Shown here: positions 45,401-54,629 of the stretch, one piece after another
Layout: each line of letters opens with the position of its first letter
Position numbering within the stretch: position 1 is the first letter of the stretch
Assembly (NCBI RefSeq): GCF_024868665.1
Contig: NW_026634135.1
Span: 84,002-148,001 of the forward strand
Length of the DNA: 64,000 nt
Origin: Triplophysa rosa
Taxonomy: Eukaryota; Chordata; Actinopteri; Cypriniformes; Nemacheilidae
Reading direction: 5' to 3'
The notes under the pieces: model-generated
The model's database searches: none
What the model was told of the DNA's origin: nothing
The model's input: the letters and a program-made list of their open reading frames with translations, nothing else
Translations under genes and position numbers: made by a program

Positions 45401-48355
45401 GTTTCATGTTACAGGTCATTGCGATTGCAATGGATATTTTTACTGATGTGGACATTTTTAAAGAGGTGGTCGATGCATCAGTCAGGGGTGTTCCCGTCTA
45501 CATTCTACTGGACCATATTCACTTCAAAAGCTTTCTCACTATGATTGAAAAACAAGATGTCCAAATACAACAACTCAGAGTAAGTGTACAGTACTTTTGC
45601 CATATTAGGGCACAGATCACAATACACATGCGCACACATTTGTGCACATGCACATGACATAAGCACACACATAAAAAGTTATTTCCTTTTGCCACAAAAA
45701 AGTATTAACAATTATTATTAAACAGAAAAACAAAACTGCAGCTATGATTTTCCTCACAACAGCTCAGTAAGTACCATAAGGCCATACATTGGAGTGTGAC
45801 CATAAGATTACATTGTTTTTAGTTTAACATTTCTATAGAATCTCTAAGAATCACTAAGGTGGCAAGAGACATCTCTTTCTCTGCAGCCAAGACTTTTGAC
45901 TACTGTAAACAGATGCTACATATAAGCCATAAAATAAAGCGTTAACAGACTCGTCACTTCGACAGTGCGACAGTGATAAGACCTGACCCTTGGCTTCAAC
46001 ACTGACAGAATTACTGTCATAATGTTTCTATGTTTTCAAAGCAGCAATGAGGCATATTTAAGTAGGCATACTTTTTAAACAGGTTTAACATTTCTACTTT
46101 GTCTCTTAAATTGAACATGAAAGAGTAAAAGTTTTTTGGGGGGATGATGTATATTGGAAAATTATTCAAAATCATGTGATGTTTTTATTTTAGTCAAGAC
46201 TACTTTGGGATGGATGAGGATGTAAAGAGCATCCATGCAAAAAGGAGGTCAGAGTTGGGACAAGAAATGAATAGAGGACTTAAAAGACATAATTGATGTC
46301 TGACATGTCAGAACTTTATTGTTAGACATTGCGAGCAACACCTGATTGCATGCTTCATGAACGTGACCTGCCTGAACAACATCCTTGATTTCATGGAGAC
46401 TTACAGAAAAATATCCTTGAACCTATACGACAGTATAGATCATACAGTTGTTCAAATACACTTTCCTCAAATACGACCTAATTGGAGCATTTACTAAATT
46501 ACTGACTGCAGGTGATGCCGCAGAAATGGCATCATGAGTTCCTGTATCTGAGTTAGCAGAGCACTATGTTAGTAGCACAATGACAAATGTACATATTTTG
46601 ATTGGGAGCGATGTGGTCAAACGTCAGATCATGGAACACTCAACACAACACCATTTTTTGTTATGATAGCTAGAGGGTACCTTACTTTAAAACTATAGGT
46701 CGTAATAAGCTTGTTGCACAAACAAGCTATGGGAAGGACAGGTCCTTTCAGGACATTTTCTGAAAATGCATCTAAACATTTTCGTTTTTATCGCAGAATA
46801 TGAAGATCCGTACAGTGAAAGGCCAGGAATATTGCTGCAGATCGGGAGCAAAGTTCCATGGAGCGATGGAGCAAAAATTTCTCATTGTCGACTGTCAAAC
46901 AGTGTTTTTTGGATCATACAGGTAAGGACGCTTGCATTTGTTTGCTTTTTCAGAAAAAAAAAATGATGATGCTAAGAGGTAATTGGTAGATGTGAATAAA
47001 CAAAATATCCAAGATAAGGTGCATTTCAAAGCACAATGCCGATGTTTATCTCCATTTTTTCTTCTTTCAGCTTCATGTGGTCCTATGAGAAGATTAACCT
47101 CAGCATGGTGCAGGTTATAACAGGCCAACTAGTAGAGACTTATGATGAGGAATTCCGAACATTATACGCTCGTTCGACAATCCCAGCTCCATTTCAGAAC
47201 AGTTTCAATGGAAACCAGTGTGACGTGAGGCCTAATGGTAAAATGGATGGAAACCTCATGCATTCCAGCAACCCCTTCGAACGCAAAGACCACTTAAGGC
47301 ACACGCTCGATGCAGTTTACCGGCAAACCTGTGAAAGGCGATCAGGATTTTTGCCATCACGGGATTTTGAAGAAAGGCAGCTTGTTGCACCACAGACACG
47401 CTTCCTTCAAGAAGCATCTGAATATTACAAAAGGCACAGCTATGCCGGTGAGCGCCAGGAGCCTGCATATATTCCACATTTGTCTAAGTATGGCGCTAGT
47501 AATTGGAACGTGGCAGCGGCAAGCAACCACTACTGTGGTTTCTCTAACAACAAGGAACACCAATATGAAAGTTACGTCATCAACCCAATGCACAGAAGCT
47601 CAAACATGCGCCAGTCCTACCACGGGCAAGACAAACAAATTCTCAACATGAGGCAAAAGATGCCCAGCTTAGCTAGTACATCAAAGTCTTTCCTCCGAAC
47701 ATGGAGGATAGAGTCCTACCTTAACAACCAAAATGATGCACCTTACAGAGATAACTACGAATATCTGGACCAACACGAAATGGAGAAATATAAAATACCG
47801 GCTTCCCAACACTCGCGCATCAGGTCATCGGTTGTTTTCACATCCACTATACCAGAGCAACCAGAGACGAACAGCTACTCCAATAACTCAGCGTCCTCCA
47901 ACCACGAAAAAATTCAGTCAACCCAGTGGAATCATGCAGGGGCAGCACAATATGACGACTACATGCTCAAGAAGCGCAGTACACAGATTTCAGAAAATTC
48001 AGGGACCAGCACAAGCTACAGCTCAGGAAGAGATGCAATATATGCAAGTCTGAACAGAGCAAACAGCAGATTTGCTAACAAGGAACATGACATCCAGCAA
48101 GTGGATTTATACAAGAGACACAGTGTGGCCGATCCCAGGTGCAATACATATAATAGTGACAGGAATGAGCCATCTAGTTACATGTATGCCTCTTTGCCTA
48201 GAGCACAAAGAGACAAGGTTTTAGTAAATGAGCATCCTACAAGTGGACGGTACTCACAAAACCTGAAAGAGGACCAAAGATCTGTCTCACACTATGATTT
48301 TAAAAAGGCAGATGAAACAACTACCTCAGGAAACGTATGGCAAGAGCCTCCCTAG
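24450..48355 (+). CDS. fam83b: FAM83B, DUF1669 PLD-like scaffold protein, ending at an in-frame TAG
   Basis: Coding exons: 24450-24908, 45415-45579, 46797-46921 and 47071-48355, all with GT-AG and consistent phase, 677 residues to the TAG. The first exon has its acceptor at 24425, so the 5' UTR continues upstream in an unseen exon. Residues 15-290 form the DUF1669 domain: [66 protein letters not shown] and [11 protein letters not shown], then [13 protein letters not shown]. The PLD-like fold lacks a true HxKxxxxD motif, as in the family, which acts as a casein kinase 1 binding scaffold in growth-factor signalling. The last exon encodes the disordered tail with [21 protein letters not shown] and [17 protein letters not shown], which match FAM83B rather than other FAM83 members. 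The stop at 48353-48355 falls before the conserved C-terminus, described separately. Intron 2 is 20.5 kb of repeats. Confidence 0.9.
24909..27003. other. fam83b intron 2, first part, unique-looking
   Basis: AT-rich intron with no recognised element or ORF of note. Confidence 0.5.
27004..29227. mobile_element. TIR element with TGACCTGGGGCC ends, containing a hAT
   Basis: TGACCTGGGGCC at 27004 is mirrored by GGGCCCCAGGTCA ending at 29227, with further inverted similarity inwards (AGAAGGTTCAACC against GGTTTAGTG-type text). Non-coding. A clear target duplication is not visible. Confidence 0.6.
27874..29099. mobile_element. hAT-like element, CAGAGGTGGGTAG ends
   Basis: CAGAGGTGGGTAGTAACGCG at 27874 and CTACCCACCTCTG ending 29099 are inverted ends, with TTACTTGAGTAA-type subterminal repeats on both sides. 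Flanks are only partly matching (TTACC on both sides). ORFs inside are incidental. Related in its ends to the element at 50182. Confidence 0.7.
29445..31150 (-). pseudogene. Broken Tc1/mariner element and transposase remnant, split by a hAT
   Basis: A TA-flanked terminus CAGGTTCATCTAAAAAATAG begins at 29445. On the minus strand the text includes [17 protein letters not shown] and SSDLNPI, the second and third parts of a Tc1 DD34E core, with the third catalytic region damaged. The remnant carries on after the hAT insertion (about 30990-31140: reverse-strand text equivalent to the Tc1 segment before SDESKF). The helix-turn-helix N-terminus and right TIR are missing. It is the same general family as, but diverged from, 61562-63149. 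Confidence 0.75.
30190..30981. mobile_element. hAT-type element, copy A, 8-bp duplication
   Basis: The ends TAGGGCTGTCAACG (30190) and TTGACAGCACTA (30981) are inverted repeats. AATTAAAT at 30182-30189 and 30982-30989 is an exact duplication. GTTAACGCG repeats sit just inside the left end. Compared with copy B it lacks about 170 internal bases. It interrupts the Tc1 remnant. Confidence 0.9.
31266..32356. mobile_element. Foldback-type element with ~230-bp inverted arms, TA flanks
   Basis: Left arm from CGGAATCCGCTAGGTGTCAC (31266) to about 31513; right arm from about 32150 to 32356 is its reverse complement. TA flanks both ends. The left arm carries two copies of a 39-bp unit (CTGCAAATTCTCGCAA...) where the right arm has one. 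The spacer is AT-rich and non-coding. Confidence 0.85.
32360..34854. other. Intron sequence with unplaced repeat fragments
   Basis: No real ORFs. A repeat-like segment with TACACTCTTAACCCGAATTA begins near 33700, but its partner end was not found. Confidence 0.4.
34855..35818. mobile_element. hAT-type element, copy B, inverted relative to copy A
   Basis: The ends TAGTGCTGTCAATCG (34855) and CGTTGACAGCCCTA (35818), flanked by exact TACCAAAT (34847-34854 and 35819-35826). It is the reverse complement of the family at 30190-30981 and longer, containing about 170 extra bases near 35375-35545. No transposase. Confidence 0.9.
37348..37516. repeat. Small palindromic MITE (169 bp)
   Basis: CCGGTGTCCTGCCAATTTATG at 37348 pairs with CATAAATTAGCAGAACACCGG ending 37516. 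The centre has GGGTTGGGGGA repeats. Confidence 0.75.
38397..38942 (+). repeat. Gypsy 5' LTR (546 bp)
   Basis: Begins TGTCACCATTCTGCC and ends GGGTCCTGACA. The last ~60 bases are tRNA-like (A-box-like TGGTGTAGTGA at 38888, B box GTTCGAGCC at 38922). Confidence 0.93.
38959..39845 (+). pseudogene. gag: Gypsy gag, broken by an internal deletion
   Basis: Starts with [15 protein letters not shown] at 38959. The first frame leaves the normal text at about 39288 after CSLSFELQ and stops at 39387. The family text resumes in another frame ([15 protein letters not shown] near 39299) and goes on through [14 protein letters not shown] to [11 protein letters not shown] and the CCHC zinc knuckle [14 protein letters not shown], ending 39845. 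Roughly 150-200 bases of capsid coding sequence are missing at the junction, by comparison with the related gag at 15797-16495, and this shifts the frame. The protein cannot be made intact. Confidence 0.8.
39749..43123 (+). pseudogene. pol: Gypsy pol: protease, RT, RNase H, integrase, chromodomain; two frameshifts
   Basis: Segment 39749-40612 carries the protease ([12 protein letters not shown]) and enters RT. At about 40549-40556 a run of eight T changes frame. Segment 40557-42770 then holds RT ([30 protein letters not shown]), RNase H ([16 protein letters not shown]), integrase zinc binding ([14 protein letters not shown] with CHICNQNK) and the integrase core ([34 protein letters not shown]) with D, D and E present. 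A second shift near 42655-42690 moves to 42611-43123, which has [29 protein letters not shown] and a chromodomain ([26 protein letters not shown]). The catalytic motifs are preserved and the damage looks young. Chromodomains of this kind direct integration to certain chromatin. Confidence 0.88.
43136..43677 (+). repeat. Gypsy 3' LTR (542 bp)
   Basis: Begins TGTCACCATTCTGCC and ends GGGTCCTAATA, two transitions from the 5' copy's final CTGACA. It follows the purine tract directly. Confidence 0.92.
43943..44866. mobile_element. TIR element with TTAAAGGAGTCATAT ends
   Basis: TTAAAGGAGTCATATTGCATGG at 43943 is mirrored imperfectly by CCATATGACCCCTTCAA ending 44866. Non-coding; it abuts the previous element's right end. 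Superfamily uncertain. Confidence 0.5.
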
Positions 48356-49093
48356 AGAACTGTATCAGCAACACTTCTAGAAAGAGAGGACGGTCCACCT
48401 TTAAAAACAAATAGCATATCATCACCACACTTCTTCAAAAGGAGCACAAAGAAAATAAAATCTCTTCTAAATATCCCACAGAAGGGGGACGGCTTGCCGA
48501 AAAGAAAGAACCCTGCAAGTCTCAAAACAGGAAGCAGCACTGATACAATTCTTGCAGATGACGATTTAACACGAGATAAGAAACACCACAGTAGCACTAC
48601 CAGTTCTGTCAAATCCATTGGAAGCATCAGACTGAGACGCGCAAATGGGAAGATTCCCAGTGCTGATAATCCCACCATGGGAGGAACATCGGCACCTCGG
48701 TTTAGCACCGAAGAGCTTCATCACCCGCTGACTAAAAGTGTTGCAGAGACTTCCAAAACACAGGAACAAACCTTGTCCGTTGCTCAGAATGACAGGTCAA
48801 ACTCAACACTGACCAGATCGGATCTGTTGCCAAAGAAACAAGTATCAACAAACAGGCCGTATAGCAGATTTGAGCCACTTTGTTCATTTGAAGCGAAGCA
48901 TTCCTCAGAAGGTCATTCAGCCTATGTGTCTTCAAACAGCAATGCAAGCGCAAAATTGAGGAATTCTGTGTTTTTAAGAGGAGAAACAATTAATAATCAT
49001 AACAGTTATGCAAACCAACAGACACACGGACATGACAACAGACTTGGCCGGTTCATGCAAAGGGTTGGCAATTTAATACACAAGAAATACTGA
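48356..49093 (+). pseudogene. fam83b: fam83b C-terminal coding region beyond the TAG, same frame, open to TGA
   Basis: Directly after the TAG the same frame stays open for 245 codons to TGA at 49091-49093. It still reads as FAM83B: HFFKRSTKKIKSLLNI corresponds to the human segment before the LSLTPDKKE text, GGTSAPRFSTEELHH and PYSRFEPLCSFE are conserved, and the end GRFMQRVGNLIHKKY is the family C-terminus. No GT-AG intron that would remove the TAG is apparent. Either this allele or copy has lost the tail, the base is an assembly error, or the stop is read through. AATAAA signals at 49381 and 49453 fit the gene's 3' UTR. Confidence 0.85.
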
Positions 49094-50173
49094 CAAGCCA
49101 GTTCATAGCAAGTTTAATGTTAAAGTGTTTCATTCTGTCCACTTGCGTGACCAAATGGAATCGCAGAATGATTGTATTTAAACCATTCTCACTTGTTAGT
49201 TTGACAAACATATACTGTACCCACACTTACATATGCAGTTTTTGTAGTGCATGTAAACATAGTCAATGTTGCTGTGCTGGGTGAAATGCGCAAACAAAAA
49301 AAAGAAACAGCGTTTATGGATCTGAACCGAGAGATGGCTTACTTATATCGTAGCTGTCTTTGCACATTCAGCTGGGATGGAATAAAGTATTTTAACATCA
49401 TTGAAATTACACACTTAAGCTTTAAAAATTTTAAACGAACGATGTTTACTTGAATAAATTACTGCTAATGCCAGTGTTGAAGGTTGGCACTATAACTTGT
49501 TGTGAATGCTGCAAACACTGTCTATGGTCAGACTCCAAATAATTATTTTATTCTTCTGGTGTACTAAAAGAGATGATTGTGTCTTAAGTGGGGCTGCAGG
49601 CAGATGTAATGATAATAATTTCATAATTTCTTTCACATGAGTAATTGATACTTTGAAACATTAACTGTGGGTGATACCTCATATTTAGGTCTGATTGCAA
49701 GCGGTAGCAAACCATTTTACGATGATAAATTGCACATCAGTCTGGACAAGAGCTTTTCCAAAATAACCCTGATTGTAATGTTGACAGTGAAATGCTGGAA
49801 CAGATGCCAGATAAATAAATATTTGCTAATGGGTAATTGCATGCTTAGCTTATCATTAAGGGTGATAAACCATGCCAGAAAACACGAAAACATTGTTTTG
49901 CTCAAGATGACATATGTGTTAAATAAATAAATTAAAATAAAATGTTATTTACTCTTCTTTCACAGAGTGCACATGTATGATGAACAATATCAAATGTGCT
50001 ATAGTAAGTACTATTTCATGAAATACATATGGCTCACATAGAAATCTGATCTAATCATCATTAAGTCAATCTTGGTTAACATGTACAGCCTATACCTGGA
50101 CTGTACTGAACCCAATACAGTAGTGCCTTTAATACAGGTAGAAAAAAGGTCATATAGTCTATTCTACAACTAG
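49094..50173. other. fam83b 3' UTR and downstream sequence
   Basis: AT-rich with AATAAA at 49381, 49453 and 49921-49932. No ORF of interest. Confidence 0.6.
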
Positions 50174-50181
50174 CCTACTTC

Positions 50182-52098
50182 CAGAGGTGTAAAGAGTACC
50201 TGAAAACCATACTTAAGTAAAAGTACAGATACCTTGCAGTGAAAATTACTCCATTACAAGTTACAAGTCACCAATTCCAAAACGACTTGAGTAAAAGTCT
50301 TCGAGTATCTGATTTGAACAGTACTTGAGTATTTTACTTATACTGAATGTAGGCTCAAAGCAGCACTAGTCCTCAACACTTAAGAGACATGTCAGTGGAA
50401 AAACTAGAAACAGTCGATTTGTGAGGAGAGCAATCGCATTTATTTTCTTAAATCATAATAAGACTGAACACCTCAAAATTGCAACAAATCATGGCCGACA
50501 TCATAACCTACTGTACGTCTATTACAAACACCCAAGTCTCATTTAAGCTCAACTGCTCATAAGTAAACCAAACTCCTTCAAAAAGGTCTCTTCAATATAA
50601 TGGATAAATAAAGTAATGTTAAGTAAAATCAAAAAGTCAAAGCCTTTTTGCACTGGACATGCTGGTTTGGGCCTCATGGCCAGCTGCAGTCATGTCCTCA
50701 TTTCACATACACTGTTAGCCCTTACCTGCCATTTCTACAGTAATATACTGTATTGACAACACTGTTGCCTGCTAGTTACTGTAGGTGTTTTACAGTAAAC
50801 TACTGCAATGGCTGTTTGAAGATACATTATAAAGAATCTATTAATGCACTTAAGTCACACAGTCTTAGATGAACACGTGTAAATAACAGATGAACACAAT
50901 AAATCTGTCAAGATTTCACCAGAGGAGAATTAAACACAAACATCAATAACATCTTCACATATTACAGACACCACTTTCACTTTATTTCTGTCATCTGTGT
51001 AAGATCTTATTGAGATTGAACTCTAGTTCATAGTGGTTCAATTGTGTTTTAAGTCACCATTATGGCGATCAGTGTTTGCTTTGGTTGGACTCTTTGACTT
51101 TCTTGTAGCTTTAAAATGTACACTTATACAATAACACTGAAAGGGACTTTACAGGAACCGCAACTTTATGTTTGCTTAGTAACTGAAGATACATCTGAAA
51201 GAATTCAATCATTAAATAATAATAATATAGCATTTAAGATTTATTAAGATATGTTTGGTAAAGTGATTACATGTTATAATGGAAAGATCTCTGTCAGAAA
51301 ATCTTTCTTTGCAATTGAGACACAGTTAGACACTTGACATACAAACCTCATCAATGGTGACAAACAATCATGAATGAGTTTTGTACTATGTACCCAGCAT
51401 GCATTGCAGCATGAAGCTGTTCAGTTGATTGTCACCATTGTTGAGATTCATATGTGAATTGTTCATTTCTCTGTGTCCGACTCATTCTATAGGTTAATAT
51501 TTTGTCTATATAGTGTGAGAGCACTTTTGAAAATTGAAATACTATACATTCTTTTTACTGGTTTACATCACTTCATGGCAATAGTCCCACCATATGGTCA
51601 AATTTTGAGCAAACATGTTTAGAGCACATTTAGGAAGAGTTAGTTTTAAAAACAAGAGCTTTTGTAGATGTGTGACCTACAGTAACTAGCTGGCAACAGT
51701 GTTGCCAATATATTACTGTAGAAATAGCGGGTAAGGGCTAACCGTGTGTAAACCGCCAGCGATTGACATCTACCTGATACTGCACTCATATTCATACAAA
51801 GAAGCCATGTTGACAAGTTTTTGTAAGTTAGAGCAAAATCCACAAGATTGTAGTACCTTCATTGCCCTGTAAATGGCAATATTAATTATAAGATAGGTGA
51901 CATGCAAAATGTAATGTGTAACTGCATTAGTCATTACAAATGTAGTGGAGTAAAGAGTACATATACTTGTTCAAAAATGTAGTTAAGTAGAGAGTAAAAG
52001 TTGCTAATATCTTTAATACTCAGTACAACTACAAAGTAGCCAAAAAGATACTTAAGTAAAGTAACTAAGTACATTTACTCCAATACTTTACACCACTG
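50182..52098. mobile_element. hAT-type element with perfect 8-bp duplication
   Basis: The ends CAGAGGTGTAAAGAGTACC (50182) and TACTTTACACCACTG (52098) are inverted repeats, with TTAAGTAAAGTAC-like subterminal repeats. CCTACTTC flanks both sides exactly (50174-50181, 52099-52106). The 1917 bases have no transposase. Confidence 0.92.
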
Positions 52099-52303
52099 CC
52101 TACTTCTTCATACAAAAATCTAATTTAATTATTGTAGTCAATAGCAAATAAGGTTTGGAAAAAAACGAATATTAAAATGTCCTACTAGCATTGAGGCAAT
52201 AGATGTAAATTAACCTCTTAAATTGCTTTATTTGTTATGATTTTTATTCATATTTTCATTTATAGTGAAAAATATCTCTGTTTTAAACAAACAACGCTGA
52301 TGT

Positions 52304-52442
52304 AGCTGCACTCTAAAAAAAGGTTGGGTTAAAACAACACATTTTGGGTTATTTTGGTAACCCAACGCTGGGTCAAATATGGACAAACCAGTTGGGTTAA
52401 ATCTTTGACCCAACATGCTGGGTTGTTTTATTTAACTCAACT
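52304..52442. repeat. AACCCA/TGGGTT palindromic MITE
   Basis: At least six TGGGTT or AACCCA motifs in about 130 bases, paired as inverted repeats (GGTAACCCAACGCTGGGTC and GACCCAACATGCTGGGTTG). A known type of short fish repeat. Confidence 0.6.
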
Positions 52443-53507
52443 ATTGCTTAAAAATTACATTGCTGGTTTTAAACAAACCCAAAATGTTTGAAAATAATAA
52501 TAAAATCACAGAGAATTACTGGAGGCAACAGTAAGAATCAAAAGGTGAAGTTGTGAAAAAAATTCACAAGTTGTGCTTATCTCTCTACGCATATGTGAGA
52601 TAAGCACACATGACGTGCTGTCGCAGAGTATGTATGTATTGTAAAATATCCCCATCTCTCTACGATGCGCATCGTAACATTTTTGCATCACGAAATATCC
52701 TAAAACTTATGGGAGGCAAATCCTGCCAAATTTAAATAAATAAATTAAACGATGAAAATGAAAACCAGATTAGCAATTTCATTATACACAACTGCGTGCA
52801 CAATATGTGCCAAAATGAAAAAGAAAATGAAATTATTTTATTTTCATTTTTACACTGACAATACGTTGTCCCTGTCAAGTTGAAAAAGAAAATGCAATTT
52901 GTGATTTGACATTTAATTTTCACTAAAATCTCGAGGCAAGACTGCCAATATGAAAATGAAAAGGCAAATGTGAAAAAGAAATTACAAAAACATTTTTACA
53001 AAGGTTTTTATTAATGTTCACACAATAATACTGACACAATTCAAATTAAAATGTCAAGTTTGATTTTCATTTTATTTTCTGTTCTCTTTTATTTCATTTT
53101 CGTTTTCATTTTCGTCCTCGTTTTCATTTTATTTTTCTTGTTCAAAGTCATGCAAATTACATGTTAATCAGTGGGTGTGGACGAGCGTCTGCATTACTGG
53201 GAACGCCCACAAAAACGTCATATCCGTTTATTCGAACGAACGTGTGTAGACCTTGTCAGGCGTTTGGCCTTATCTCTTTGTAATGATCAGGATGACTGTG
53301 CCTGGTGCAAAACAGAAAAGTTGAAAAGTTGTAGTGTGGTGTTCTGCACCTCTGATAAGTTAACAGACGTCTGAAAAGACGAACAAACTAAAGCATCGGT
53401 GAGCCCTGTATCTCTAGCGTGCCATGCCCCCACTGTCCCCACTCCGCCGCTGACCTGCGCTTACACTGTACATTACCATCCGCACCCGAGCACGCTATCA
53501 TCATTAC

Positions 53508-54629
53508 AACTCAACTCAACTCAACTTTATTTATATAGCGCTTTTACAATTTTCATTGTTACAAAGCAGCTGCACATGAGACACATTGACTACAAGCAAA
53601 ACAATCAAAGTTGTACCTGCAAAAACAAGAAAAGGTTGAAACACAGAAGACAGACACACCCACACACAAAACACTCCACACACACAACACGCACACGCAC
53701 CAACACACACAGACACAGAGACACACACACACACGGATGCGCACGCACACACACACAACACACACACACATACACACATACGTACACAGACAAGTACGCA
53801 CACACACACACGCTCAGTGAGAGCACACATTTAGGATAAAGGAGAGAGAAGCACAGGTCAAATATAGCAGATAATAAATTCCTATATGCAATATTAATTA
53901 AGTAAAACTTTAAGATTCTAAAGCAGCCCCCCCGGTCAGGCAGATAGTGCAAAAACAGTATGCAAACGGTGGCGAGGAACCCAAAACTCTAATCGAGAAA
54001 AAAAACCTCAGGAGAACCCAGGCCCAACCAGGGGATTCCAGTTCCCCTCTGGCAAAAGCTGCTGCCTCTGCACAAGCTCCAGAGAACTTGCACAACAAGG
54101 CTAAATAAAATAAATAAACTTAATAATAAAATAAATTATAGTTTAAGATTATCATTAATAATCTAATAGCATTTGAAGTTTTGTGGTGAAGACATGTCAA
54201 GAGACCGCGTCCTTCTTTATCCAGCTCTATCATCTCAGCTCTTGTCAGGTCCCCACTTCCCATTCTCCACTCTACCATCAGGTCAGGCCATGAACTGCAT
54301 CCTGCTCGCTGTGGTAACCTTGGAACAATGAGACAAGACTGGCTGAGAGTAGAGTACTGTTCTGTACTCTTTGATGCAACAAGTACATCAGTTGTGTTTT
54401 TGGTTCCGGTTGATCTAACTAATGCAGCCTAAACCCTCTGAAGATTTATATTATGGAAGAGTAGTGTATGCAAGATTAAAAAGATGCGTCTTTAGTCTAG
54501 ATTTAAACTGACAGAGTGTGTCTGCCTCCCGGACAGTGCAGGGAAGACTATTCCAAAGTTTAGGCGCTAGATAGGAAAAGGATCTACCACCTGCACTTGA
54601 TTTTGAAATTCTAGGTATTACCAACTGAC
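53508..54629 (-). mobile_element. L2-type LINE 3' fragment, minus strand
   Basis: Starts with AACTCAACTCAACTTTATTT (the reversed 3' tail), then GCGCTTTTACAATTTTCATTG, and reaches a reversed reverse-transcriptase C-terminus at 54440-54600 (text equivalent to LNFGIVFPALSG and RRIFLILHT in a broken frame). It interrupts the left arm of the large palindrome and replaces about 50 bases present in the right arm. Confidence 0.75.
53653..53825. repeat. (CA)n-rich microsatellite
   Basis: Imperfect CACACA tract with interspersed CGCACG and TACGTA. It generates long artefactual ORFs on both strands. Confidence 0.95.

Noticed and set aside
48494..49093. An independent gene downstream of fam83b
   Set aside because: It is in the same frame as the fam83b last exon and has its conserved C-terminus.
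53399..53952. Long Cys/Val- and His/Thr-rich ORFs on both strands
   Set aside because: They are translations of the CA microsatellite and the reversed L2 tail.
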